This document shows positions 43,270 to 52,182 of a stretch of 64,000 nucleotides of DNA, piece after piece. The position numbers were made by a program, and so were the translations under genes. Below the pieces are notes generated by a model. It did no database searches. It saw nothing but the letters and a program-made list of their open reading frames with translations, and had not been told where the DNA came from. This DNA is from FEN-1191 sp036490715 (GTDB lineage Bacteria > Pseudomonadota > Gammaproteobacteria > Steroidobacterales > Steroidobacteraceae). Position 1 is the stretch's first letter, and each line of letters begins with the position of its first letter. The DNA is taken from positions 124,001-188,000 of the forward strand of contig DASXDL010000037.1 in assembly GCA_036490715.1 (NCBI GenBank), read 5' to 3'.

Positions 43270-44961
43270 ATGATTCGATCGCTGCGCATGCCGATATTCG
43301 CCTTTGCCCTTGCCGTACTGTTGGTTGCCTGTGGCAATGGCAGCGTATCGGTTCTGCCCACCGGCAGCAGCGGCGGAACCTCCACCGGCGCGGGTGCTAG
43401 CAGCAGCAGTAGTAGCAGCAGCGGGGGTAGCAGCAGCAGCGGTGCGACCGCCACCGCCGATGTGCTGACTTACCACTACGACACGATGCGTACCGGCCAG
43501 AATCTGAACGAAACTACCTTGACTCCGACCAACGTCAACAGCTCCGGCTTCGGTTTGCTGCGCATATTGGCCGCCGACGGCCTGGTGGACGCCGCGCCGC
43601 TGATCGTCACCAACCTCACCGTCAACGGTAGCGCCCATAACGTGGTCTACGTTGAATCCGAACATGACACCGTGTACGCGTACGACACCGACACCGGCGC
43701 GCTTCTCAAGCAGGTGTCGCTGCTCGGAAGCGGTGAAACTCCGAGTGATTCGCGCGGATGCGGCCAGGTGCAGCCGGATATCGGCATCACCTCGACTCCG
43801 GTCATCGATCGCAGCGCTGGGCCTAATGGCACGATGTTCGTGGTGGCGATGTCGAAGAACGGCAGTGGTACCTACTACCAGCGTCTGCACGCGCTTGATT
43901 TGGTTTCACTCGCTGATCGTATGACGCCGGTGTCGATTGAAGCGACCGTTCCGGGCACCGCCTACGGTGCCAGTGGACAGGTGGCTTTCGTCACCGATCA
44001 ATACAAAGAGCGCGGCGCCCTGCTACTGCAGCAAGGCCAGATATTCACCGTGTGGGCGTCGCACTGCGACGACGGCGCGTACAACGGCTGGGTCATTGCC
44101 TACAATGAGACCACACTGACCCAGACGCAGGTGCTCAACCTGACTCCCAACGGTTCCCAGGGCGCCATCTGGGATGTCTCCGGCGTGGCCGCCGATGGCG
44201 ACGGAGCGATGTACACGCTGCTCGGCAACGGCATCTTCGATACCACGCTGGACACGAACAATCTCCCGTTGCATCAGGACTACGGCAACACCGCGGTTAA
44301 GATGTCGCTGGGAACTAGCGGCGCGCTCGCGGTAAGCGACTATTTTGCGCCTTCGAATACCACTGTCGAGTCACAGGGCGACATCGATCTTGGTTCCGGC
44401 TCGCCATTGCTGCTGCCGGACCAGGTGGATAGCTCCGGTGTCACACGCCATCTGATGCTGGCGATGGGTAAGGATACCAACCTGTATCTGCTCAATCGCG
44501 ACAATATGGGAAAATTCAACTCCGGCAGCAATCAGATCTTTCAAGAGGTCTCCAACTCACTTTCCGGCGGTGTGTTCTCCGCACCGGTGTATTTCGCCGG
44601 CAGCATCTATTTCGCGGATGTCGGCGGTACTCTAAAGCAGTATGCCCTCAGTGCGGCGCGGCTTCCGACGTCGGCAACTTCGCAATCGACCGTGACCTTT
44701 GCATTCCCCGGCGCATCGCCCTCGATCTCCGCCAACGGCGGCAGCAGCGCGATAGTCTGGGCCGTGCAGAGCAACACCAGCAGTGCCGCGGTGCTGCACG
44801 CCTACAATCCCGCCAATCTCGCTGTCGAGTATTACAACAGCACACAAGCCGGGTCGCGTGATGGCTTCGGCAGCGGCAATAAATTCGTTACGCCGGTGGT
44901 ATCCGCCGGTAAGGTGTTTGTAGGCACGCCGAGCGGCGTGGCCGAGTTCGGCCTGCTGTAA
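43270..44961 (+). CDS. Lipoprotein with PQQ-like beta-propeller and poly-Ser linker
   Basis: 563 aa. A lipoprotein signal (FALAVLLVACG; Cys21) is followed by a low-complexity Ser/Gly linker, then a propeller-like domain resembling quinoprotein repeats: VVYVESEHDTVYAYDTDTGA, GITSTPVIDRSAGPNGTMF, GWVIAYNETTLTQTQVLNL, and GGVFSAPVYFAGSIYFADVG. A PQQ cofactor is not certain because the tryptophan-rich pocket is not visible. A related gene starts at 63093. GGGAG before the ATG supports the start. It is probably surface or periplasmic; function unknown. Confidence 0.83.
   Translation: MIRSLRMPIFAFALAVLLVACGNGSVSVLPTGSSGGTSTGAGASSSSSSSSGGSSSSGATATADVLTYHYDTMRTGQNLNETTLTPTNVNSSGFGLLRILAADGLVDAAPLIVTNLTVNGSAHNVVYVESEHDTVYAYDTDTGALLKQVSLLGSGETPSDSRGCGQVQPDIGITSTPVIDRSAGPNGTMFVVAMSKNGSGTYYQRLHALDLVSLADRMTPVSIEATVPGTAYGASGQVAFVTDQYKERGALLLQQGQIFTVWASHCDDGAYNGWVIAYNETTLTQTQVLNLTPNGSQGAIWDVSGVAADGDGAMYTLLGNGIFDTTLDTNNLPLHQDYGNTAVKMSLGTSGALAVSDYFAPSNTTVESQGDIDLGSGSPLLLPDQVDSSGVTRHLMLAMGKDTNLYLLNRDNMGKFNSGSNQIFQEVSNSLSGGVFSAPVYFAGSIYFADVGGTLKQYALSAARLPTSATSQSTVTFAFPGASPSISANGGSSAIVWAVQSNTSSAAVLHAYNPANLAVEYYNSTQAGSRDGFGSGNKFVTPVVSAGKVFVGTPSGVAEFGLL
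43399..43440 (+). repeat. AGC/AGT trinucleotide tract encoding poly-Ser
   Basis: Eight Ser codons (AGC, with two AGT), a Gly-Gly interruption and four more AGC codons lie in the lipoprotein linker, just after the lipid-attachment Cys. Gain or loss of triplets would keep the frame and only change linker length. Confidence 0.85.
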
Positions 44962-44967
44962 CGGCGG

Positions 44968-46134
44968 TCACGGTTCCCGCAGCGCCCGGTCGATATCCTC
45001 GATCAGGTCGTCCGGATCTTCGAGCCCGATCGACAGGCGGACCGTACCCGGAACGATGCCGGCCTGACGTTGCTGCGCATCGGTCAGGTCGCGGCTGCCG
45101 AGCAGCTGCGAAGGCATCACCAGTGAGTCCGTGGCGCCAACGCTTGCCGCCATCGCGAACAGCTGCAAACGGTCGGCGCAGCGCCGTGCCGCGTCTGCTC
45201 CCCCTCGCAGGTCAAAACTGACCACCGTGCCGAAGTCGCTCATTTGCTGGCGGGCCAGTGCGTGCTGCGGGTGCGAGGCAAGCCCCGGGTAGTGGGTACG
45301 CTCGACCGCGGCATGCGCCGCCAGATACTCGGCAATACGCTGGGCAGCGGCGCTTTGCGTCTGGTAGCGCACAAAATAAGTTTTGAGCCCCCGCTGCAGC
45401 AGAAACGCCGCGTGCGGATCCAGTGCCCCACCCAGAGTCCTGAAATCGGCGCGCAACCGGTCGATCAGTTCGGTACGCGCGATGACCGCGCCGCCCATGA
45501 CGTCGCCGTGACCGGACACGAATTTGGTCAGGCTGTGCAGATAGAAGTCGATATCGAATTCGGCGTGCTGGTGCACGCCAGCGAAGGTGTTGTCGAGCAG
45601 TGTTACAGCGCCATGCGCGCGCGCCATGCGGGTGATGGCGGCGATGTCGGCGATCCGATTGATCGGGTTGGTCGGACTTTCAAAGATCACCAGCCGCGTC
45701 GGGCGCGCCGCGAGCGTGCGTTCGATGCCGGCCAGATCCAGGATCGACAGCAGCGTGTGCTCGACACCGAATCGGCTCAGGGTATGACGGATCAGGAAGC
45801 GCGTCGGCCCGTAGCTTTCGAGGAAACACAGCACGTGATCACCCTGACGCGTCAGTGCCAGCAGCGTCTGCGCCACCACGCCCACCCCGGAAGAGCACAC
45901 CAGACAGTCCTCGCGCCCCTGCAGCTCAGCCAGCGACAGCTCTAACTGCCGGGTGGTGGGATTGGAGGTGCGTAAATAGAAGAAGCCGGGTCGGTCACCG
46001 GCAAGCGAGCGCAGCGTCTCATCGACCGTGTCGAACTCGAACTTTACGGTCTGATAAATCGGTGGCACCACCGGCCGATTGTCGGGCGGCACCGGTACCG
46101 CCGGCGGGTGGTTGACCCGGGTGGTCTTCTTCAT
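44968..46134 (-). CDS. Trans-sulfuration-type PLP enzyme (cystathionine gamma-synthase / Met gamma-lyase family)
   Basis: 388 aa, fold type I PLP enzyme. PPIYQTVKFEF, FFYLRTSNPTTRQLE, CSSGVGVVAQTLLALTRQGD, the PLP-ring Asp in LLDNTFAG, and PLP Lys K204 in SLTKFVSGHGDVMGG are present. The usual GHSD after the Lys is GHGD here. The C-terminal SVGATDSLVMPSQL is also typical. Whether it makes cystathionine or cleaves methionine/cystathionine cannot be decided. GAGGA before the ATG at 46134 supports the start, which overlaps the upstream aminotransferase stop (ATGA). Last gene of the nine-gene minus-strand run. Confidence 0.9.
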   Translation of the reverse strand: MKKTTRVNHPPAVPVPPDNRPVVPPIYQTVKFEFDTVDETLRSLAGDRPGFFYLRTSNPTTRQLELSLAELQGREDCLVCSSGVGVVAQTLLALTRQGDHVLCFLESYGPTRFLIRHTLSRFGVEHTLLSILDLAGIERTLAARPTRLVIFESPTNPINRIADIAAITRMARAHGAVTLLDNTFAGVHQHAEFDIDFYLHSLTKFVSGHGDVMGGAVIARTELIDRLRADFRTLGGALDPHAAFLLQRGLKTYFVRYQTQSAAAQRIAEYLAAHAAVERTHYPGLASHPQHALARQQMSDFGTVVSFDLRGGADAARRCADRLQLFAMAASVGATDSLVMPSQLLGSRDLTDAQQRQAGIVPGTVRLSIGLEDPDDLIEDIDRALREP

Positions 46135-47312
46135 GATCGATTCCTCGCGCTCGGCGCGCGGTCGCGCTCGAAGGCCAGCAGTCGCGCCGCTCCCTGATCC
46201 AGAGTCTCGTCGCGCTTGGCGAAACACAGCCGCAGCAGCGTCATGGGCGGCGGCCGCTGGTAGAACACCGACAACGGTATGCTCGCGACCCCGGCCTGCG
46301 TCAGCAACTTATCGGCAAACTGCGTGTCGACGGCGTCGCTCAGGGCACCGTAGTCGATCAACTGAAAAAATGACCCCTGCGCTCGCGGCAGCGTCAGACC
46401 ACTACCACGCAGGGCACTGCTCAAGCGATCGCGTTTCGCCCCGAGCAGCCCCGGCAGGTCGTCACCGCAATCCGGATGCTCACCCAGGTATTGAGCGATC
46501 GCCACCTGCAGCGCGGTTGAAATCGAAAATGTGTTGAACTGATGCACCTTGCGCAACTCAGCGGTCAGGTCCGCCGGAGCCACGGCATAGCCGACGCGGA
46601 TGCCGGTGGCCTGCAGTGTCTTGCCAAACGAGAACACCGCCACGCTGCGCTCGCGCAACTCCTCATGCGCCAGAACGCTGTGATGCCGGCGTCCGTCAAA
46701 CACGATGTGCTCATAGACCTCGTCGGAGATCAGGCGGATGTCACGATCGCGCAGCAACGCGGCGAGCTCGGTCAGATCCTGCTCGCAGAGGCAAGTGCAG
46801 GCCGGATTGTGCGGCGAGTTGATGATCACCAATCGGGTTCGATCGGTGAGCGCAGCCCCGATGGCCTGCCAGTCATAGCGGAACTGAGGTGGCTGCAACG
46901 CTATGTGCACACACTCGGCGCCGGCGAGCTGCACCGCCGGTTCGTAGGAATCATAGCTGGGATCGAACACCAGTACCTGATCGCCCGGCCCGACCAAGGC
47001 CTGGACCGCCGAATAGATCGCCTCGGTCGCGCCGAGCGTCACGGTAACTTCCAGTTCCGGGTCGATGCGCACCGCGTAACTGCGCTGCAGCTTGGTGGCA
47101 ATGGCTTCGCGCAGTATCTGCACGCCCGGCATCGGCGCATATTGATTATGGCCGGCGAGCATAGCCTCGTGCACCAACTCGCCCAGACGCGGGTCGATGC
47201 CGTAGTCGGGGAAGCCCTGCCCGAGATTGATCGCGCCTAGCTCGGTCGCGCGCCGCGACATGATGGTGAAGATGGTGGTGCCGACGTGCGGCAGCTTGCT
47301 GCGGACAGCCAC
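46131..47312 (-). CDS. Class I/II aminotransferase (YbdL methionine aminotransferase-like)
   Basis: 393 aa, PLP enzyme. SKLPHVGTTIFTIMSRRATE and INLGQGFPDYG open the protein as in YbdL-type methionine/kynurenine aminotransferases; NSPHNPACTC, LISDEVYEHIVFDG and the PLP Lys K231 in FSFGKTLQATGIRVGYAVAP follow. It would transfer amino groups between methionine or aromatic amino acids and oxo acids. The GTG at 47312, one base after the ROK kinase stop, gives the family length; ATG 47375 would add 21 residues overlapping the ROK gene. It is coupled to the trans-sulfuration enzyme gene, suggesting joint sulfur amino acid metabolism. Confidence 0.9.
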   Translation of the reverse strand: MAVRSKLPHVGTTIFTIMSRRATELGAINLGQGFPDYGIDPRLGELVHEAMLAGHNQYAPMPGVQILREAIATKLQRSYAVRIDPELEVTVTLGATEAIYSAVQALVGPGDQVLVFDPSYDSYEPAVQLAGAECVHIALQPPQFRYDWQAIGAALTDRTRLVIINSPHNPACTCLCEQDLTELAALLRDRDIRLISDEVYEHIVFDGRRHHSVLAHEELRERSVAVFSFGKTLQATGIRVGYAVAPADLTAELRKVHQFNTFSISTALQVAIAQYLGEHPDCGDDLPGLLGAKRDRLSSALRGSGLTLPRAQGSFFQLIDYGALSDAVDTQFADKLLTQAGVASIPLSVFYQRPPPMTLLRLCFAKRDETLDQGAARLLAFERDRAPSARNRS

Positions 47313-47313
47313 G

Positions 47314-48069
47314 CTATCGCTGCTGTCGCTGGGCGGCAGCGAACGCCGCGCCCACGACACCGGCCTGGGCTCCATGGGCAGCTCGCCGGATCTCGGCCGG
47401 ACTTTGCAGCAAGTGGCCGAACTGATCGAAGTCTTCGCTGATCGAGCCGCCGATGATGAATAGGTCAGGCCAGAAAAGGCCGTGCAACCGCGCCAGATAA
47501 TCGTTTACCCGCGCGCACCAGGTCGGCCAGTCGAGGTGCTGCTCGGTGCGCACGCGCGCCGAGGCTGTGAACTCGGCATCGCGCCCGTGAAATTCCAGAT
47601 GGCCGAATTCGGTGTTGGGCACCAACTCGCCGTCGAGAAACAGTGCCGAGCCGATGCCGGTGCCGAAGGTCAGCATGATCACGACGCCGTCGGCATCCTT
47701 GCCAGCCCCGCCAGCCGACATCTCGGCCACACCGGCCGCGTCAGCGTCGTTCAAGAACACCACGGGTCGCCCAATCAGCTTGGACAATTCCGCGCCGCCA
47801 GCGCAGCCGATCCAGGACTTGTCGACGTTAGCGGCAGTGCGGGCGATGCCCCCCTGCACTACCGACGGGAACGCCAGACCGACCGCCCCACTGCCGCCCA
47901 GGTCGCGGTCAATCTGCGCGCAGGCCTGTAGCACCGCCTCCGGCGTGGCCGGCGTCGGTGTGCGCACCGAGCGCAATGCCGTAGTAAGCGTGCCGCGTCC
48001 GGTGTCCACCATTGCGGCCTTGATGGAAGAGCCACCGACGTCAAGACCCAGCAGGATCGGACTCGCCAT
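47314..48069 (-). CDS. ppgK: ROK family kinase, polyphosphate glucokinase-like
   Basis: 251 aa. Phosphorylates glucose, in this subfamily using polyphosphate as well as ATP. LGLDVGGSSIKAAMVD, FLNDADAAGVAEMSAG, TFGTGIGSALFLDGELVPNT and EFGHLEFHGRDAEF match polyphosphate glucokinases, which share the NDADAAG and EFGHLE motifs. The ATG at 48069 follows the potI gene by 13 bp. Its place in a polyamine operon is odd, as no direct link is known. Confidence 0.86.
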   Translation of the reverse strand: MASPILLGLDVGGSSIKAAMVDTGRGTLTTALRSVRTPTPATPEAVLQACAQIDRDLGGSGAVGLAFPSVVQGGIARTAANVDKSWIGCAGGAELSKLIGRPVVFLNDADAAGVAEMSAGGAGKDADGVVIMLTFGTGIGSALFLDGELVPNTEFGHLEFHGRDAEFTASARVRTEQHLDWPTWCARVNDYLARLHGLFWPDLFIIGGSISEDFDQFGHLLQSPAEIRRAAHGAQAGVVGAAFAAAQRQQR

Positions 48070-48082
48070 GCTGGCTGGCGGC

Positions 48083-48931
48083 CTAGGACGTCGCCAACGC
48101 CATGCGCATTTCCCGCTCCAGACGCCGCTCGCGCCGCTGCACGAACAGTGCCGAGGCAATTACGCCGACCGTGACCAGCAACACCATCATGGTGGCCAGT
48201 GCATTTACGTCCGGGCTAACGCCCAGACGCACCTTGGAAAAAATGACCATTGGCAACGTGCTCGACCCTGGACCCGCCACGAACTGCGATATGACAACAT
48301 CATCCCACGATAGCGTAAACGACAACAGCCAGCCGGACAGCAGCGCCGGCGCGATCAGCGGCAGCGTAATGCGCCAGAATACCGTCTGCGGTCGGGCTCC
48401 GAGGTCCAGAGCAGCCTCTTCCAGTGACTCATCGAAATCGACCAGCCGCGCCTGCACGATCACCGCGACGTACGACAGCGAAAAGCTGATATGCGCGATC
48501 GTGATCGTCGTGACGCCGCGTCCCGCCGGCCAACCGATCAACTGCTCCATCGCCACGAACAGCAGCAGCATCGACAGGCCGGTAATGATCTCTGGCAGCA
48601 CCAGCGGCGCGGTAGTCAGCGCACCCAACAACCCACGACCGCGAAAGCGACCGAAGCGCACCAGCGCAAACCCGGCCATCGTGCCCAAAATCACTGCGCC
48701 AGTGGCGTTCATGACCGCGACCTTCAGCGACAGTAGCGCAGCCTCGATTATTTGGCCGTTGTGAAGCAGCTGACGGTACCACTTCAGCGTCGGCGAGTGG
48801 GCGGCGTCCCACACCGTCACCAGCTTCGAGGCGTTGAATGAATACACGATCATCGACAGGATCGGCACGTACAGGAATGCAAACCCGAACGCCAACGCGC
48901 TCGGCAGCAGCACGGTCCGGCGGCGGTTCAT
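48083..48931 (-). CDS. potI: Polyamine ABC transporter permease PotI
   Basis: 282 aa, inner-membrane permease with about six helices (LAFGFAFLYVPILSMIVYSF, and GAVILGTMAGFALVRFG). The EAA loop is EEAALDLGARPQTVFWRITL, which docks the ATPase. It pairs with PotH as heterodimer. The ATG overlaps the potH stop codon (ATGA), so the two are translated together. Member of the putrescine/spermidine uptake system. Confidence 0.94.
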   Translation of the reverse strand: MNRRRTVLLPSALAFGFAFLYVPILSMIVYSFNASKLVTVWDAAHSPTLKWYRQLLHNGQIIEAALLSLKVAVMNATGAVILGTMAGFALVRFGRFRGRGLLGALTTAPLVLPEIITGLSMLLLFVAMEQLIGWPAGRGVTTITIAHISFSLSYVAVIVQARLVDFDESLEEAALDLGARPQTVFWRITLPLIAPALLSGWLLSFTLSWDDVVISQFVAGPGSSTLPMVIFSKVRLGVSPDVNALATMMVLLVTVGVIASALFVQRRERRLEREMRMALATS

Positions 48932-49845
48932 GCTCCACTCTCGAGTTCGCGGCCGCGATAGCGCTGGAAGATGACGATCGGACCCATCAGGATGATCAGG
49001 ATTAGGATTGCCACCGCGCTGGCGACCGGCCAGTCGCGATTTTCGAAGAACTCATCCGACAACACCCGGCCGATCATGATCTGGTTGGCCGACCCCAGCA
49101 GCGTGGGGATCACGTACTCTCCCACCGCCGGGATGAATACCAGCAGCGCGCCGGCGATCACACCCGGAAACGACAGCGGCACCGTTATCCGCATAAACGC
49201 CTTCCACGGTGGCGCGCCCAAATCGGCCGCCGCCTCCAGCAGCGTGGCGTCGTGCTTCTCCAGATTCGCGTACAGCGGCAAAATCATGAATGGCAGGTAT
49301 GAATACACGATGCCGACATAGACCGCGAACGAAGTGTTGACCATCTGTATCGGCTCGCTGATCAGGTGCAGCGACAGCAGCAGATTGTTGACCAGGCCAT
49401 CGTCCTTCAGCAGGCCTATCCAGGCGTAGATGCGCAGCAGGAACGAGGTCCAGAACGGCAGGATAATCAGCATCAGCAGTACGCTGCGGCGGGCCGGGGT
49501 CGCACGCGCGATTGCCAGCGCCATCGGGTAGCCCAGCAGCAGGCAAATGACGGTGGACACGGCCGCCACCTTCAGCGAATAGAGAAACGAGTCGAGGTAC
49601 AGCGAGTCGGTAAACAGGAAATGATAGTTGGCGAAGTGCAGCTTGATCGCCAGCATCCGATCGTGGCTCCAATCGATCAGCGGCGCATAGGGCGGCATCG
49701 CGATCAGCGCCTCGGAAAACGACAGCTTCAGCACGATGAGGAACGGCACCAGGAAGAACAGGATGAGCCACAGCATCGGCACGGCGGTCGAGACCGGCCG
49801 GCCGAGCTGATCCAGGCTCATGCTGCGTCGAATCTGATGTAACAC
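48928..49845 (-). CDS. potH: Polyamine ABC transporter permease PotH
   Basis: About 305 aa, inner-membrane permease. LWLILFFLVPFLIVLKLSF opens the protein; the EAA loop is EAAADLGAPPWKAFMRITVP. The gene may start at GTG 49845, 8 bp after the potG stop, or at ATG 49821 (297 aa). It forms the membrane channel together with PotI. Confidence 0.94.
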   Translation of the reverse strand: MLHQIRRSMSLDQLGRPVSTAVPMLWLILFFLVPFLIVLKLSFSEALIAMPPYAPLIDWSHDRMLAIKLHFANYHFLFTDSLYLDSFLYSLKVAAVSTVICLLLGYPMALAIARATPARRSVLLMLIILPFWTSFLLRIYAWIGLLKDDGLVNNLLLSLHLISEPIQMVNTSFAVYVGIVYSYLPFMILPLYANLEKHDATLLEAAADLGAPPWKAFMRITVPLSFPGVIAGALLVFIPAVGEYVIPTLLGSANQIMIGRVLSDEFFENRDWPVASAVAILILIILMGPIVIFQRYRGRELESGA

Positions 49846-49853
49846 TGGATTCT

Positions 49854-50945
49854 TCAGACGCTGCCGACGACGGGACTGGAGGCGTCCCAGCTGAGGAATA
49901 CCGCAGAGTCGCGCACGAACTGCTCCACCGGCTTGCGGCTGTTGTTCGCCAGCGTGACGCGCACGTCGCGACCGCCATCCAATCGCACCACGAACACCGA
50001 CCAGTCGCCCAGATAGGCCACTTCCCTGATCGCGCCCCGCGCCCAGTTATCGGCATGTTCAGGGGCGCTGACCGATAGATTGATCTTCTCAGGCCGGACC
50101 GCGATCCATAGCGGTGCGTTCGGCGCCGCACTGATACCGTGGTCGATCAACACGGGCGCCGGCAGCTCCTGGCATTGCACCCGCACGAAGTCCGGTTCGT
50201 CTTCGACCAGGCGGCCCTCGAACAGATTGATCGAGCCGATGAAGTCCGCCACAAATCGAGTCTGTGGGAATTCGTAGATCTGCCGGGGAGTACCGACCTG
50301 CACGATCTCGCCCTTGTCCATGACGCCAATGCGGCTTGCCAGGGTCATGGCCTCCTCCTGATCGTGCGTCACTACGACGAAGGTGACACCGAGCTGCTGC
50401 TGGATGTTGATCAGCTCGAATTGCGTGTGCTCGCGCAGTTTGCGGTCCAAAGCGCCAAGTGGCTCGTCCAGCAGCAGCAGCTTCGGCCGCTTGGCAAGTG
50501 CGCGCGCCAGCGCGACACGCTGCCGCTGACCGCCTGAGAGCTGATGCGGCTTGCGCTTCAGATACGGCGCCATGCGCACGATCTCCAGGATCTCTCCAAC
50601 CCGCCGCGATATCTCCGTCCGGCTCAGATGCTCCTGCTCCAGTCCGAAAGCGACGTTGCGCTCCACGGTCATGTGGGGGAACAGCGCATATGACTGGAAC
50701 ATCATGTTGATCGGCCGGCGGTACGGTGGGATCGACGCCAGATCCTCGCCGTCGATCAGCAGCCGGCCGGCGCTCGGGGCCTCGAATCCCGCCAGCACCC
50801 GCAGCAGCGTGGTCTTGCCACAGCCGGACGCACCCAGCAGGCAGAAGATCTCTCCGCGCTCAACGCCCAGCGTGACGTTATTGACCGCAACGAATTCGCC
50901 GAAGCGCTTGGTGACGCCCTCGAGCTGCAGGTAGCTTTGCGACAT
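49854..50945 (-). CDS. potG: Polyamine ABC transporter ATP-binding protein PotG
   Basis: 363 aa. Walker A GASGCGKTT, Q-loop in MMFQSYALFPHMTV, signature LSGGQRQRVALARAL, Walker B LLLLDEPLGALD and switch His in VVVTHDQEEAM are all intact, with a TOBE-type C-terminal domain (from about residue 280). Start ATG 50945 is 23 bp after potF. It powers PotHI. Confidence 0.95.
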   Translation of the reverse strand: MSQSYLQLEGVTKRFGEFVAVNNVTLGVERGEIFCLLGASGCGKTTLLRVLAGFEAPSAGRLLIDGEDLASIPPYRRPINMMFQSYALFPHMTVERNVAFGLEQEHLSRTEISRRVGEILEIVRMAPYLKRKPHQLSGGQRQRVALARALAKRPKLLLLDEPLGALDRKLREHTQFELINIQQQLGVTFVVVTHDQEEAMTLASRIGVMDKGEIVQVGTPRQIYEFPQTRFVADFIGSINLFEGRLVEDEPDFVRVQCQELPAPVLIDHGISAAPNAPLWIAVRPEKINLSVSAPEHADNWARGAIREVAYLGDWSVFVVRLDGGRDVRVTLANNSRKPVEQFVRDSAVFLSWDASSPVVGSV

Positions 50946-50968
50946 GGGTGGGATTACCGTCCGTGGCG

Positions 50969-52129
50969 TCAATGTCCGGTCTTGAATCGCGTCCAGGTGC
51001 GATTGAGCTCGCGCGTATAAGCCAGGGTATGCGACAGATCGGGATGCATCCGCGCCAGCTGATCCGCTGTCGGATAGATTTCCTTGTAAATGGCCGGATC
51101 GATCAGTTTGTACGAGGCCGCATTGCTGTTGGTGTAGTGCATGGTATTGGAGTTTCTGGCCGCCACGTCCGGACGTAGCAGGTAATTGATAAACAGGTGG
51201 GCGTTGTACGGATGCGGCGCGTCGGCCGGAATGGCGAGCATGTCGAAGAACATGATCGTGCCTTCCCTGGGTGCGTTGAATTCAATGTGGTACGGTTTGC
51301 CGGCTTCCTGGGCGCGGATGCGCGATTGACCGAAGTCGCCGCTCCAGCCGAGCGCCACGCAGATGTCCCCGTTGGCGAGATCCTCGATGTACTTCGACGA
51401 ATTGATGTAGCTGATGTAGGGTCGCACGGATATCAGCAGCTTCTCCGCCGCGCGCAGGTCGTCCAGCGATTCGCTGTTCGGGTCGATGCCAAGGTACACC
51501 AGCGCGGTGCTAACTATCTCATCAGGCGCGTCCAGCACCGATACGCCGCACTTCTTGAAATTCTTGACGACCTTGGGATCGAACACCATCGCGAAGCTGT
51601 CGACCGGTGCATTCGGCATCGCCGCCTCGACCAGCTCCCGGTTGTATCCGACTCCGGATGTGCCCCAAAAATAATTGACGCCGTATTGATTGCCCGGATC
51701 GTTGATTTCGATACGGCGGGTTATCTCCGGATCCTCGTTCTTGAGGTTGGGCAGCAGCGATTTGTCGAGCTTGCGAAACACCCCGGCCTGGATCTGGCGC
51801 TGCAGAAACGAGGCTGAAGGTACCACGACGTCGTAGCCGGTGCGCCCCGACAGCAGTTTGGTCTCAAGCACCTCGTTGGAGTCAAATACGTCGTAATTGA
51901 CCTTGATGCCGTATTCTTTTTCGAAGGCCGGTACCGTCCCCGGGTCGATGTAGTCCGACCAGTTGTAGACGTTGAGGACTCTCTCGACGTCCATCGGCTC
52001 GCCGTCGGCCGTGGTTCCACCGATGACTGGACGGCCCGTAGAGGTGGCCGGCTGGCCGCCACAGCCCGCGAGCAGTAGCAGCGCGAGGACCACCGCCGCC
52101 GGCAACCCCGGATCAGCCGGTCGCGCCAA
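50969..52129 (-). CDS. potF: Periplasmic polyamine-binding lipoprotein PotF
   Basis: 386 aa. A lipobox (LLLLAGCG) follows the signal helix, so it is a lipid-anchored binding protein. LNVYNWSDYIDPGTVPAFEK, YDVVVPSASFLQRQIQAG, the NYFWGTSGVGYN segment, and GWSGDFGQSR match PotF/SpuD family proteins. Translation starts at TTG 52129, which has GGGAG six bases before it; no ATG lies upstream of the lipobox. It is 53 bp after puuA. Putrescine preference versus spermidine cannot be decided. Confidence 0.93.
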   Translation of the reverse strand: MARPADPGLPAAVVLALLLLAGCGGQPATSTGRPVIGGTTADGEPMDVERVLNVYNWSDYIDPGTVPAFEKEYGIKVNYDVFDSNEVLETKLLSGRTGYDVVVPSASFLQRQIQAGVFRKLDKSLLPNLKNEDPEITRRIEINDPGNQYGVNYFWGTSGVGYNRELVEAAMPNAPVDSFAMVFDPKVVKNFKKCGVSVLDAPDEIVSTALVYLGIDPNSESLDDLRAAEKLLISVRPYISYINSSKYIEDLANGDICVALGWSGDFGQSRIRAQEAGKPYHIEFNAPREGTIMFFDMLAIPADAPHPYNAHLFINYLLRPDVAARNSNTMHYTNSNAASYKLIDPAIYKEIYPTADQLARMHPDLSHTLAYTRELNRTWTRFKTGH

Positions 52130-52182
52130 TGAAATCTCCCTCCCCGTCGCTGTCAGGAAATGATAACGCAGGCCGCTCCCGG

